DNA from: Empedobacter brevis NBRC 14943 = ATCC 43319
Lineage (GTDB): Bacteria; Bacteroidota; Bacteroidia; Flavobacteriales; Weeksellaceae
Direction: 5' to 3'
DNA length: 64,000 nt
Assembly (NCBI RefSeq): GCF_000382425.1
Contig: NZ_KB908292.1
Location: forward strand, 396,333-460,332
The translations under genes were made by a program, and so were the position numbers. Shown one piece after another: positions 1 to 9,031 of this stretch. The notes under the pieces were generated by a model. That model saw only the letters and a program-made list of their open reading frames with translations. It had not been told where the DNA came from and did not search any database. Within the stretch, counting starts at the first letter, position 1; each line of letters opens with the position of its first letter.

Positions 1-909
1 CAACGTTCCGTCTACTTTTCCATACACATCAACCGATGAGTTCTTATCAAATTGTTCTGTAAAATATCGGATTTCTTTAAAATTTATTTTAGAACCCCGG
101 TCAAAAAAAACATCCCAACGAACTTTATCTGCAAAATCAGACATATCAGAAGGCTCCTCATAGCTCAGCAATAAATTTCCGTTAAGTACAGAGGTATCTG
201 TCCGTAAATTTAAATTTCCTATTCGGATTTCCTTTTTCGAATAATGAACTTTCCCTGTAAAATTCTGAACGTTATAAATTTCTTTATTTTTGACCGCTGT
301 AAAACAAAAATTCTCCAGATCTGCCGTAATATCTGAATCGACTAAACGAAAGTTTTTGACTGTCATATTCAGTTGCTTCGAATCTAACCAAACGTTTCCA
401 GAATTTCTATTGACAATTGAAACTTTTCCGTCTGCTAAAATAAAATTTCCATCAAGCTTAAAAATCTTTTTCGGGTCTTTTGGTTTATCCGAACTAAAAC
501 CATTTACAAATTTGATAAAGTTTGAAACAGAATCACCTTTATATGTTATTACACGAATTTCGGGCTGAATCAATTTTACTTCATTCAAATCAATATGATC
601 TTTTTTGATTCCAGGTAGAAGAGTCCAAAGATTAATGGTTGTTTCCATGGTTTTTGACTTCATAAAATCATATTTATGGTCGTCTTTTATTTTCACGCCA
701 TGGAAATATATTCGCCCAAAAAAATCAATATCCACCGAATCTACAAAAATCTGCGTATTCAATGATTGATTTAATTTCTCTAAAGCAAAATGGGCTATTT
801 TTGTCTGTACCGCAGGGATTTGTATGGCGATTGCTACTGTTAAAACTAAGGTTAGAACAAGTATAATCAACGACAATAAAAATCTTCCTATTCGTCTGAC
901 TATTTTCAA
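1..909 (-). CDS. TamB-like translocation/assembly protein, N-terminal part (runs off the left edge)
   Basis: The minus-strand frame is open for 303 codons from a TTG at 909 to the window edge, with an in-frame stop upstream at 963 and no ATG between, so TTG is the likely start. The product begins with a short basic stretch and one hydrophobic anchor (about residues 8-30, rich in L, I and V). A typical TamB/AsmA opening follows: an 'IPAVQTKIAHFALEKLN' segment and alternating beta-strand blocks. TamB proteins span the periplasm and help insert outer-membrane proteins or carry lipids. The gene is divergent from tsaD, as in many flavobacteria. The missing C-terminal domain would settle the family. 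Family assignment rests on the N-terminal pattern only. Confidence 0.72.
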   Translation of the reverse strand, partial: MKIVRRIGRFLLSLIILVLTLVLTVAIAIQIPAVQTKIAHFALEKLNQSLNTQIFVDSVDIDFFGRIYFHGVKIKDDHKYDFMKSKTMETTINLWTLLPGIKKDHIDLNEVKLIQPEIRVITYKGDSVSNFIKFVNGFSSDKPKDPKKIFKLDGNFILADGKVSIVNRNSGNVWLDSKQLNMTVKNFRLVDSDITADLENFCFTAVKNKEIYNVQNFTGKVHYSKKEIRIGNLNLRTDTSVLNGNLLLSYEEPSDMSDFADKVRWDVFFDRGSKINFKEIRYFTEQFDKNSSVDVYGKVDGTL

Positions 910-972
910 TGGTTTAAATTTACGATATTTGCAGGGTAAAAATAAGTTATAAATTTTATTCTACAAGGAATT

Positions 973-1992
973 ATGAGCGATAAAAACTACATTTTAGCCA
1001 TAGAATCTTCTTGTGATGATACAGGCGCTGCGATAATTGATGGAAACAGAATTATTTCTAATGTTGTGGCAAGTCAAAAAATTCACGAAATATATGGTGG
1101 CGTAGTACCGGAATTAGCTTCGAGAGCACATCAACAAAATATTGTTCCCGTCGTAGATCAGGCCCTTAAACAGGCAGATATTACCAAAGAAGAACTTAAA
1201 GCAATTGCTTATACACGTGGTCCCGGATTAATGGGATCGCTTCTGGTTGGCGGAAGTTTTGCAAAATCGTTCAGCCAATCACTGAACATTCCATTGATTG
1301 AAGTCAATCACATGCAAGCCCATATTTTGGCCAACTTTATTGAAGATGCCAATGATGAAAAACCGACTTTCCCGTTTTTATGTTTGACAGTGAGTGGCGG
1401 GCATACGCAAATTGTCAAAATCAATAATTATTTTGACATGGAAATTTTAGGTGAAACGATTGATGATGCTGCCGGAGAAGCATTTGATAAAGCGGGTAAA
1501 ATTTTAAATTTACCTTATCCTGCAGGACCTATTATTGATCAAAAATCAAAAGTAGGAAATCCTTTAAAATTCAAATTTGCCAAACCAAAAATTGAGGGTT
1601 TAAATTTTAGTTTCAGTGGTTTCAAAACGTCAATTTTATACTTTATCCAAAAAGAAGTAAAAGCAAATCCTGATTTTATCGAAGAAAACATTGACGATTT
1701 GTGTGCTTCAATCCAGCGTTCAATTGTTGATATTCTGATGGAAAAAGTAAAAAAAGCTTCTGACACAACGGGAATTAAACAAATTGCAATTGCCGGTGGT
1801 GTTTCTGCAAACTCTGAAATACGTCAACGTTTAAAAGATGGTGAAACTGAATTTGATTGGAAAACCTTCATTCCAAAGTTTGCTTACACTACTGACAACG
1901 CCGCCATGATCGCAATGGTTGGAAGTTTAAAATTTGATCAAGAAATATTTACAGAAAACACCGCTAAATCAGTAGCAAAATATCACATCTAA
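973..1992 (+). CDS. tsaD: tRNA N6-adenosine threonylcarbamoyltransferase TsaD
   Basis: A full-length 339-residue Kae1/TsaD protein. It transfers the threonylcarbamoyl group to A37 of tRNAs that read ANN codons, working with TsaB, TsaE and TsaC in the cytoplasm. Visible hallmarks are the N-terminal 'ESSCDDT' nucleotide-binding loop, the metal-binding HMQAH (H113, H117), 'SGGHTQ' near residue 141, 'GEAFDKAGK' and the C-terminal 'TTDNAAMIA' containing the metal-ligand aspartate. The start is the only reasonable ATG, 64 bases from the divergent TamB-like gene. The stop overlaps the rsmE start by one base, so the two are probably co-transcribed. Nothing unusual. Confidence 0.97.
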   Translation: MSDKNYILAIESSCDDTGAAIIDGNRIISNVVASQKIHEIYGGVVPELASRAHQQNIVPVVDQALKQADITKEELKAIAYTRGPGLMGSLLVGGSFAKSFSQSLNIPLIEVNHMQAHILANFIEDANDEKPTFPFLCLTVSGGHTQIVKINNYFDMEILGETIDDAAGEAFDKAGKILNLPYPAGPIIDQKSKVGNPLKFKFAKPKIEGLNFSFSGFKTSILYFIQKEVKANPDFIEENIDDLCASIQRSIVDILMEKVKKASDTTGIKQIAIAGGVSANSEIRQRLKDGETEFDWKTFIPKFAYTTDNAAMIAMVGSLKFDQEIFTENTAKSVAKYHI

Positions 1993-2699
1993 TGAAATTA
2001 TTTTTTGGAAAAATACACCAAGATATTGCTGTTTTAAACGAAGAAGAAAGCCACCATTTCGCAAAAGTTCTGCGAGGAAATGAAGGTGATCTGGTTCATG
2101 TAACAGATGGAAAAGGAAACTTAGCAAAAGTAGAAATTACATCTATTTCGAAAAAAGTTGTAGAAGGAAAAATCATTGAATTAAAAACGGATTTCGAAAA
2201 GAAAAACTATTATCTTCATGTTGCTATTGCACCTACCAAAACAATGGAAAGATTAGAGTTTTTCTTAGAAAAAGCGACAGAAATTGGCATTGATGAAATT
2301 ACCTTTTTACAAACCTTTCATTCGGAACGAAAAAATATTAAAGTTGAACGAATCGAAAAAATCATTCAAGCTGCAACCAAACAATCGCTAAAAGCTTATT
2401 TACCTAAAGTAAATGATTTAACTAAATTCAATGATTTTATTAAATCAGATTTTGAGGGTTTCGTCAAATGCATCGCTCATTGCGAATCGGATATTGAACG
2501 TACACCATTGAGAACCGTTTTAGAAAATAATCCTCAGAAAATATTGCTTTTAATTGGTCCGGAAGGAGATTTTTCGAGAGAGGAAATTATTTCTGCTGAA
2601 GAACATAATTTTACCGGAATCAGTCTTGGTCACCAACGTTTCCGTACAGAAACTGCTGCTTTACAAGCTGTTTTTGCAGTAGATTGGGGTTTAAAATAA
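1992..2699 (+). CDS. rsmE: 16S rRNA (uracil-1498-N3)-methyltransferase RsmE
   Basis: A 235-residue SPOUT-class methyltransferase that methylates U1498 of 16S rRNA using S-adenosylmethionine. The N-terminal PUA-like region contains 'HHFAKVLRGNEGD'. The C-terminal trefoil-knot SAM site has 'LLIGPEGDFSREEI' and 'LGHQRFRTETAAL', which are diagnostic. The ATG shares its A with the last base of the tsaD stop, implying translational coupling. A hairpin follows directly. No oddities. Confidence 0.96.
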   Translation: MKLFFGKIHQDIAVLNEEESHHFAKVLRGNEGDLVHVTDGKGNLAKVEITSISKKVVEGKIIELKTDFEKKNYYLHVAIAPTKTMERLEFFLEKATEIGIDEITFLQTFHSERKNIKVERIEKIIQAATKQSLKAYLPKVNDLTKFNDFIKSDFEGFVKCIAHCESDIERTPLRTVLENNPQKILLLIGPEGDFSREEIISAEEHNFTGISLGHQRFRTETAALQAVFAVDWGLK

Positions 2700-2717
2700 T
2701 CATAGTTTACACGATAA

Positions 2718-2757
2718 AAAAACTTCAACCTTGTTTTTGGATTGAAGTTTTTTTTGT
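2718..2757. terminator. Bidirectional terminator between rsmE and the aceBA regulator
   Basis: AAACTTCAA (2720-2728) pairs with TTGAAGTTT (2742-2750), followed by a T run on the plus strand and preceded by an A run that serves the minus strand. It sits between two convergent genes and probably ends both transcripts. Confidence 0.75.
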
Positions 2758-4245
2758 TTAATTACTTTGTTCTTTTATAAAATCATTGATGGTAACATTT
2801 AAACGTTTGTTACGAATATCTTTCTCAAAACGAATTGGTTCCACTGCTCTTTCATTGCAATCTTTCATTCCGCAATTTTCACAAGTAACTGCCACTTCTT
2901 TTACAGGAATTGAGGGGTCATTCATAAATTTTATTTTACGCTGAGCCGATTTATACAATACACCTATCGTTACACTGCGCAAATAATTCGGGTTAAACGG
3001 ATCTTTCGTTGCAGAAGAGATAACATAATATTTCTGATTATTATTGAATGGATACAATGAAATCTGAGCTGAAATCTCGTGATAATCTCCCTGATGCTTT
3101 TCTAGTTCTTTCAACACATTCAACGAAACCCAGCGGCGGCAATAATGCTCATCTGTCTCATTTGCCTGAGGAGATTGTTGTTGATTCAGGTGCAATTCTT
3201 TTGTCAATTTAAAAGAATTTGACCCAACTTTCGTTGATAATCTTAAGAAAAATAAATCCCGAATATTGAAATGTTTTGGCAACAAATTTGTCATGCGCTG
3301 ATAAACCGTTTCCGGTGATTCAGTATATTTTCCTAAAATTTCTTGAAACTTGGATAAATCATGCTGTTCCACTGCAAACAAATCCTGCATATCTTTCAGC
3401 AATTTATCTTCCGGTAACAACAATGCTCCCGCAAAATAGGAAGCATAAAAATTATTCAGCAACTGATCAAAGTTTTCAAAACTCGCCCATGAAAAAGTAT
3501 ATAAACGTTCCTTCAGTTCAAGGTAATTATATCCTAATTCTTTCGCCAGAATGAAACGTTTTTGATCATTATCAGAAATCGAGTTGATATAAAGTAGTTT
3601 TTTTTCTTTGATATAAATTGAACGTAACTTAGCCAAGTCCTTTGCTCCTAACTTACTGAAATCTTCATAAATGATTAAATAATTGTATTCTTCTTTTAAA
3701 ATTTCTTCCATTGCTTCATTCGAAACAAAACCGTCTGAATCCACTAAATATTCTTTTAAAAAACTCTTCGCTGCCCCCTCTATTTCAGGAAAATAATTAT
3801 CATTTGCCTCTTGAAAAGAACGCAATGAAGCCAAGAAAAAACTTTCGCGTGTAAGGTTATAATTATTACCAATTTCAATCAGAGTAGAAATGAAAGCATT
3901 AACTTTCATCGGAGCATTAGAAATAATTTCGATTAAATCTCTTTCTTCAATTCCAAATAATTCTAACGGAATTTCCTGCAATAGATTTGATTGTAAAATT
4001 TCTGCAATCGGTGCCAAATTTTTATCCAATTTCAACGAAACTATCTCATCGTAAGGAATTTCCAATGCTTCTGCAAGTGCTACAATTTTATCAGTTTTTG
4101 GGTATTTTTTACCTTTTTCGATTTCATTCAAGTATGATTTAGAAAGCCCTGTCAACTTAGATAACTTAAACAATGACAAGTCTTTAGAATTTCTAACCTG
4201 CTTCAATTTTAATCCAAAAATTAATTTAATGTATTCTTCTTGCAT
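2758..4245 (-). CDS. XRE-family regulator of the RamB/ScfR type, divergent from aceB
   Basis: A 495-residue regulator. An N-terminal Cro/CI-type helix-turn-helix occupies about residues 10-65 ('LSKLTGLSKSYLNEIEKGKK'). A middle region resembles the IrrE/ImmA domain but without an intact HEXXH ('LAKELGYNYL'). The C-terminal domain carries a cysteine cluster around residues 455-470 (CENCG..DC). This architecture matches the ScfR family; its actinobacterial member RamB controls aceA and aceB and responds to acyl-CoA or acetate status (family knowledge). Its position divergent from aceB, with a palindrome between them, supports control of the glyoxylate bypass here. Ligand and direction of control are inference. 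Confidence 0.85.
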   Translation of the reverse strand: MQEEYIKLIFGLKLKQVRNSKDLSLFKLSKLTGLSKSYLNEIEKGKKYPKTDKIVALAEALEIPYDEIVSLKLDKNLAPIAEILQSNLLQEIPLELFGIEERDLIEIISNAPMKVNAFISTLIEIGNNYNLTRESFFLASLRSFQEANDNYFPEIEGAAKSFLKEYLVDSDGFVSNEAMEEILKEEYNYLIIYEDFSKLGAKDLAKLRSIYIKEKKLLYINSISDNDQKRFILAKELGYNYLELKERLYTFSWASFENFDQLLNNFYASYFAGALLLPEDKLLKDMQDLFAVEQHDLSKFQEILGKYTESPETVYQRMTNLLPKHFNIRDLFFLRLSTKVGSNSFKLTKELHLNQQQSPQANETDEHYCRRWVSLNVLKELEKHQGDYHEISAQISLYPFNNNQKYYVISSATKDPFNPNYLRSVTIGVLYKSAQRKIKFMNDPSIPVKEVAVTCENCGMKDCNERAVEPIRFEKDIRNKRLNVTINDFIKEQSN

Positions 4246-4293
4246 AATTTTTTCAAAAAATATTTGGTAAATGTAAACGAATTTTTATAATTT

Positions 4294-4307
4294 AGCGAAC
4301 GTTCGCT
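4294..4307. promoter_or_regulatory. Perfect 14-bp palindrome, candidate operator of the aceB regulator
   Basis: AGCGAACGTTCGCT reads the same on both strands and lies in the 119-bp divergent gap, 58 bases before the aceB ATG. Its position suits a dimeric HTH regulator controlling aceB and itself. No other copy was noticed in the window. Confidence 0.55.
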
Positions 4308-4364
4308 GGAAGTAAAATTCCGCTCGAATAACCAAAACCAAAATTACAACAAAAACACAAAAAA

Positions 4365-5951
4365 ATGGATACTATTACGAGTGAATTAAAATTATCGCAG
4401 AATAAACTGGATAGTTATCCGGATATCCTGACAAAAGAAGCAGTGAAATTTTTAACTGCCTTACACAAGAATTTCAATGAAAGACGTTTGGAACTTTTGG
4501 CAAACCGGCAAGAAAGACAAATCTTTTTTGATTTGGGAAATTTCCCAACCTTTTTGTCGGAAACAAAAGACATCAGAAATAGTGATTGGACAGCCGATTC
4601 TATTCCTGATGATTTGAAAGACAGACGTGTTGAAATTACAGGTCCGGTTGATCGAAAAATGGTAATAAACGCATTAAATTCTGGTGCTAAAACATTTATG
4701 GCCGATTTTGAAGATAGCAATTCTCCTACATGGAATAACAATCTTCAAGGACAACAAAATTTAAGAGATGCAGTAAACGGGACAATTTCATTTGAAAAAA
4801 ATGGTAAAACATACAAATTAAATGAAGAAACTGCAGTCTTAATTGTAAGACCGAGAGGTTTACATTTGAATGAAAAACATATCATAATAGAAAAACAAGA
4901 AATATCAGGCTCACTATTTGACTTTGGTTTATATTTTTTCCATAATGCACACACGTTACTTTCCAAGCAAAGTGGGCCTTATTTCTATCTTCCTAAATTA
5001 GAACATCATTTAGAAGCCCGTTGGTGGAACGATGTTTTTGTGTTTGCACAAAACTATATAGGTTTACCGCAAGCAACAATTAAAGCGACTGTTTTAATCG
5101 AAACAATTACAGCTTCTTTTCAACTGGATGAAATTATTTATGAATTAAAAAACCACATTGCAGGTTTAAACTGCGGTCGTTGGGATTATATATTTTCTTA
5201 CATCAAAAAATTTAAGAAACATCCGAATTTTATTGTTCCGGATCGTTCACAGGTAACAATGACTTCTCCTTTTATGGCGGCTTACTCTCAATTAGTCATT
5301 CAGCGTTGTCACAAAAGAAATATCCATGCAATTGGAGGGATGGCAGCTCAAATTCCGATTAAGAATAATGAGCAGGCGAATCAAGTTGCTTTCGATAAAG
5401 TAAAAAATGACAAATTGCGTGAAGTAAAAAACGGACACGATGGAACTTGGGTTGCACATCCTGCTTTGGTAAAAGTAGCAAAAGATATTTTTGATGAATT
5501 TATGCCTCAAGCAAATCAAATTGATAACAAACGCGAAGATGTTCTGACAACTGCCGAAGCCTTATTAGAACTTCCGAAAGGAACAGTGACCGAAAATGGA
5601 ATCAGAGAAAATATTAATGTTGGAATTCTATACATCGAAAGTTGGTTATCCGGTAAAGGAGCTGCTGCATTATACAATTTGATGGAAGATGCTGCAACTG
5701 CAGAAATTTCGCGTACACAACTTTGGCAATGGTTGAATCAACGTATCATTTTAGAGGATGGAGCTGAATTCAATAGTGATAAATATAAAAAATTAAGAGC
5801 TGAAGAGGTTCAAAAAATAAAACAATTCGTTGGTGAGAAAAGCTATCAAAACGGAAGATTTGATGAAGCAGTCAAAATCTTTGACGAGTTAGTTTTAGCT
5901 CACAAATTTACAGAATTTTTAACATTAGAAGCCTATAAGTATATTGATTAA
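4365..5951 (+). CDS. aceB: Malate synthase A (glyoxylate bypass)
   Basis: A 528-residue malate synthase of the A type, close to the usual length. It condenses glyoxylate with acetyl-CoA to give malate, the second step of the glyoxylate shunt. Recognisable segments are 'VEITGPVDRKMVINALNSGA', 'FMADFEDSNSPTW', 'LIVRPRGLHLNEKH', 'VLIETITASFQLDEI', 'LNCGRWDYIFSYIK' and 'GHDGTWVAHPAL', which carry the active-site arginine, glutamate and aspartate positions of the family. The ATG follows an A/C-rich leader typical of strongly expressed Bacteroidota genes. aceA lies 57 bases downstream with no hairpin between, so the pair is an operon. Confidence 0.97.
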   Translation: MDTITSELKLSQNKLDSYPDILTKEAVKFLTALHKNFNERRLELLANRQERQIFFDLGNFPTFLSETKDIRNSDWTADSIPDDLKDRRVEITGPVDRKMVINALNSGAKTFMADFEDSNSPTWNNNLQGQQNLRDAVNGTISFEKNGKTYKLNEETAVLIVRPRGLHLNEKHIIIEKQEISGSLFDFGLYFFHNAHTLLSKQSGPYFYLPKLEHHLEARWWNDVFVFAQNYIGLPQATIKATVLIETITASFQLDEIIYELKNHIAGLNCGRWDYIFSYIKKFKKHPNFIVPDRSQVTMTSPFMAAYSQLVIQRCHKRNIHAIGGMAAQIPIKNNEQANQVAFDKVKNDKLREVKNGHDGTWVAHPALVKVAKDIFDEFMPQANQIDNKREDVLTTAEALLELPKGTVTENGIRENINVGILYIESWLSGKGAAALYNLMEDAATAEISRTQLWQWLNQRIILEDGAEFNSDKYKKLRAEEVQKIKQFVGEKSYQNGRFDEAVKIFDELVLAHKFTEFLTLEAYKYID

Positions 5952-6008
5952 CCCCTATAACACAGGAAACACACAACACACACATAAACAAAACACAAAA
6001 ACACAATT

Positions 6009-7286
6009 ATGAGCAATCAAGAAAGAATTCAGAAAATTCAACAGGATTGGGATACAAATCCTCGTTGGAAAGAAGTCATTCGTCCTTATTCAGCAGCAGA
6101 TGTTATTCGACTGAGAGGTTCTTTGGACATCGATTACACTTTAGCAAAATTAGGTGCAGAGAAACTTTGGAAAGGATTAAATTCGAAACCTTTCATGGCC
6201 GGTTTAGGTGCTTTAAACGGTAACCAAGCCATCCAAGAGGTGCAAGCCGGATTAGATGCGATTTATCTTTCGGGATGGCAGGTTGCAGCAGATGCTAATC
6301 TATCAGCAGAAATGTATCCGGATCAATCGTTGTATCCTGCAAATTCTGTTCCGATGGTGGTTAAACGTATCAACAATGCATTACGCCGCCGTGATGAAAT
6401 TCAGTCTGTAACAGAACAAGGAAATATCGAGTATATGGTTCCGATTGTGGCTGATGCTGAGGCTGGTTTCGGAGGAAATCTGAATGCCTATGAATTGATG
6501 AAACAAATGATTGAAGCAGGTGTAGCCGGTGTTCATTTTGAAGATCAATTGTCATCAGCAAAAAAATGCGGTCATCTTGGCGGTAAAGTTTTAGTTCCGA
6601 CACAAGAAGCGATTAACAAATTGGTAGCAGCACGTTTGGCAGCAGATGTTTGTGGGACTCCTACGCTATTAGTTGCGCGTACAGATGCAGAAGCCGCAAA
6701 TTTAATTACATCGGATATTGATGAAAGAGATTTGCGTTTTATTCTTCCCGGAAGTAGAACTTCTGAAGGATTTTACAATGTTAAAAATGGTTTGGAACAA
6801 GGAATTGATCGCGGATTAAGTTATGCACCTTATGCAGATTTAATTTGGATGGAAACCTCTAATCCTGATTTAGGAATGGCAAGAGAATTTGCACAAGCAA
6901 TCCGAGAAAAATATCCAAATCAATTGCTGGCTTACAATTGTTCACCATCGTTTAATTGGGCAAAACATTTGACTGCTGCCCAAATGGAAACTTTCCGAGA
7001 AGATTTGGCTGAAATGGGATACAAATTCCAATTCATCACTTTAGCTGGTTTTCATGCGATGAACACTTCTATGTTCGAATTATCAAAGGCATACAAAGCC
7101 AAAGGAATGGCAGGTTATTCGGAATTACAAGAAAGAGAATTCACTTTACAAGAAGATGGTTTTGCAGCAGTAAAACACCAATCTTTCGTCGGAACTCAAT
7201 ATTTCGATTACGTACAAAATACCGTGCAACAAGGTGCTTCCTCTACTACAGCGATGGCTGAAAGTACGGAAGCTGCACAATTCTAA
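6009..7286 (+). CDS. aceA: Isocitrate lyase (glyoxylate bypass)
   Basis: A 425-residue isocitrate lyase that cleaves isocitrate to succinate and glyoxylate, feeding malate synthase encoded just upstream. The catalytic loop '[11 protein letters not shown]' is intact, as are the metal-site region '[10 protein letters not shown]', 'HFEDQ' and 'YNCSPSFNW'. Its leader is again A/C-rich and free of a Shine-Dalgarno site. The product is not fused to anything and ends in an alanine- and serine-rich tail. A strong terminator closes the operon. Confidence 0.98.
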   Translation: MSNQERIQKIQQDWDTNPRWKEVIRPYSAADVIRLRGSLDIDYTLAKLGAEKLWKGLNSKPFMAGLGALNGNQAIQEVQAGLDAIYLSGWQVAADANLSAEMYPDQSLYPANSVPMVVKRINNALRRRDEIQSVTEQGNIEYMVPIVADAEAGFGGNLNAYELMKQMIEAGVAGVHFEDQLSSAKKCGHLGGKVLVPTQEAINKLVAARLAADVCGTPTLLVARTDAEAANLITSDIDERDLRFILPGSRTSEGFYNVKNGLEQGIDRGLSYAPYADLIWMETSNPDLGMAREFAQAIREKYPNQLLAYNCSPSFNWAKHLTAAQMETFREDLAEMGYKFQFITLAGFHAMNTSMFELSKAYKAKGMAGYSELQEREFTLQEDGFAAVKHQSFVGTQYFDYVQNTVQQGASSTTAMAESTEAAQF

Positions 7287-7302
7287 TACATACTTTTCAA
7301 TT

Positions 7303-7337
7303 AAAAAGGACGTACCGCAACTACGTCCTTTTTTATT
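7303..7337 (+). terminator. Rho-independent terminator of aceBA
   Basis: AAAAAGGACGTA (7303-7314) pairs perfectly with TACGTCCTTTTT (7322-7333) around a 7-base loop, followed by more T. It lies 16 bases after the aceA stop. Confidence 0.92.
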
Positions 7338-7406
7338 TTAAAGTTTTCAGGAAAAAGCCCTTTTAGTTGAATATAAGGCTCTTATGGGGATAATCAAAGA
7401 AGTCAG

Positions 7407-7422
7407 GTAACGATTTGGTAAC
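7407..7422 (+). repeat. Left end repeat of the island (attL candidate)
   Basis: GTAACGATTTGGTAAC, identical and in the same orientation to 39963-39978. It contains two direct GTAAC units 11 bases apart. It may be the crossover core or an integrase arm-type site; either way it marks the element end, about 70 bases after the aceA terminator. Confidence 0.75.
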
Positions 7423-7526
7423 GGTGCTTGTTGCTTTGTATTTCAACGTGTTTCCGTTCGCTCATTGCAAATATACATTTTTTTTGTCCAAACTTTACCT
7501 ACAACGCAATAGAAAAAACAGTTGAG

Positions 7527-7979
7527 TTAGACTGTTTCTTTGTTGCTGAAATATTCCTGTGCAATTGTTATTATTTCTGCACTAAAATATCTTTTGCCAT
7601 TGCAAGCACCTATGATTGCTTTCTTAAAATCGTCTGCATCACTACCGATGACCAGATAACCGCTAACTCCGATTTTTAAAAGAGATATTACAGCTTCCTC
7701 GCTATCATCGTCACTATGGGCAATAAGATTTAAGTTTGGATATTTTGCTTTTAGTTCGTGGAGCTGTGTCAATACCTTGCTATCGAAAAAATCAAGGTCA
7801 ACGATACAAACTTGGGGCAATTCTTCTAATGCTGATAATTGAGATAGTCCGTTCTCAATACTTTCCGAACGGAACAGTATATCAATTCCTGAAGCTACAA
7901 GGTTGTTGCAGATTATATCTATAATCGGGCTTTTATCATTGATAAACGCAATGCTGATTTGTTCGATAGTGTTTGCCAT
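7527..7979 (-). CDS. Response-regulator receiver-domain protein without output domain
   Basis: 150 residues with a CheY-like receiver fold: 'QVCIVDLDFFD' supplies the phosphoacceptor candidate D61 and 'AHSD' the switch serine near 89. No C-terminal DNA-binding domain is present; the chain ends about 20 residues after the receiver. Two signature positions look altered: the N-terminal acidic pair is reduced ('FINDKSP') and the usual lysine after the fifth strand appears to be isoleucine (111). Such short regulators often sit beside rteC in Bacteroidota conjugative elements. It may be a truncated LuxR/NarL-type regulator or a signalling decoy. Transcribed in the same direction as rteC but 100 bases downstream of it. 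Confidence 0.7.
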   Translation of the reverse strand: MANTIEQISIAFINDKSPIIDIICNNLVASGIDILFRSESIENGLSQLSALEELPQVCIVDLDFFDSKVLTQLHELKAKYPNLNLIAHSDDDSEEAVISLLKIGVSGYLVIGSDADDFKKAIIGACNGKRYFSAEIITIAQEYFSNKETV

Positions 7980-8079
7980 AACTATTTCTATTACTTAGTT
8001 ATACAAACTTACACAAATATTTCAAGGGTGTCTATTTATTGCCTATGGCAATTTAATGGTTGGTTTGCGAAGTAGTCCT

Positions 8080-8925
8080 CTATAAATCTTTGTCCATATA
8101 TTCTTCCAAAGAAGATTTCAATTGGTCTAAAAATGACGTTCGGGAGCCGGCTCGATATTTCATTCGATGAAAAGAATTGTGTAAATCCCCTAAGGTAATC
8201 TGAAACAGTCTTTCTAAAGCCAAACTGACTTTTCGTATTCCTATTTTACCGTAGGAAAGTGAGCCATTCGCATACAGCGCATAAATCAGCTCTATTAAGG
8301 CATTTTTGGTATCCGTCCAAAGGATACCGTCAGATGAGATACTGTTTGTAGAAAGAGAGCCTGCTATTTCATCATTGTTGATTTTTTGGAGTATGTAGGT
8401 ATAGAGTAGCTCATTTGCTATTATCCGAGCCACTTTGTTATCATAGTAGGTTGAAAACAACGGGTCAATTTCAAAGACAAAACTATTTAGCCCATCGTGG
8501 AAATTGATGTTGCCCAATCTAAAGTAGGTTTCATCACGGTCGGTTCTTCCTGAACGATAATATCTGTAAAAATCTGAATTGTAGATATGCTCCCTGTATT
8601 CCTGTTTTAATTCCTGCAATTGTTCTGAAAAATAACTGGCATACATCTTTCCTCCGTCAACGGGACAAGCGGTCTGTATTCGAAATATCTTATTGTGGTA
8701 AATGAGTTTGGAGAGGATATATGGCTTAATGTTGCGAAAAAAATTGATTTCCTCCCATTGGTTTTTAAAGCCCTGTTTCGTAACATCCTCTCTTATAGAC
8801 CATAAATATTCTTTCAGGTATATGGTCATTTGGTATGCTTCATCAATCTCATTGGGGGAAGTGAGCGAAATAGCTTTTTCTTTTCGCTGTATCTCCGAGA
8901 TAATATGATTTAATGATGATGCCAT
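8080..8925 (-). CDS. rteC: RteC-domain regulator of element excision/transfer
   Basis: 281 residues matching the RteC pattern: 'EINFFRNIKPYILSKLIYHN', then 'YYRSGRTDRDETYFRLG', and a C-terminal helical part ending in 'FHRMKYRAGSRTSFLDQL'. In CTnDOT, RteC is the last regulator of the tetracycline-induced cascade and activates the excision genes (family knowledge). Here no tetM/tetQ or rteA is visible; only the degenerate receiver protein downstream could stand for the two-component part. Its presence ties the left end of the island to conjugative-transposon ancestry. Confidence 0.85.
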   Translation of the reverse strand: MASSLNHIISEIQRKEKAISLTSPNEIDEAYQMTIYLKEYLWSIREDVTKQGFKNQWEEINFFRNIKPYILSKLIYHNKIFRIQTACPVDGGKMYASYFSEQLQELKQEYREHIYNSDFYRYYRSGRTDRDETYFRLGNINFHDGLNSFVFEIDPLFSTYYDNKVARIIANELLYTYILQKINNDEIAGSLSTNSISSDGILWTDTKNALIELIYALYANGSLSYGKIGIRKVSLALERLFQITLGDLHNSFHRMKYRAGSRTSFLDQLKSSLEEYMDKDL

Positions 8926-8963
8926 TCAGATTAGTTTTTTTATTGCTTATTAAACAGAAATAT

Positions 8964-8993
8964 CTAAAGGTCATTCATCGGAATAACCTTTAG
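8964..8993 (-). terminator. Hairpin after the decarboxylase-fusion gene
   Basis: CTAAAGGT-C-ATTC (8964-8976) pairs with GGAAT-A-ACCTTTAG (8980-8993) apart from one opposed base. It lies 40 bases beyond the stop of the minus-strand gene at 9032 and before the rteC start. The T tract is modest, so it is a likely but not certain terminator. Confidence 0.5.
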
Positions 8994-9031
8994 ATTTCTT
9001 TAATTTATATGATTTGTACAGAATATATTTC

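Noticed and set aside
290..568. 92-codon plus-strand frame near the left edge
   Set aside because: It is antisense to the open TamB-like frame, which has far better protein character.
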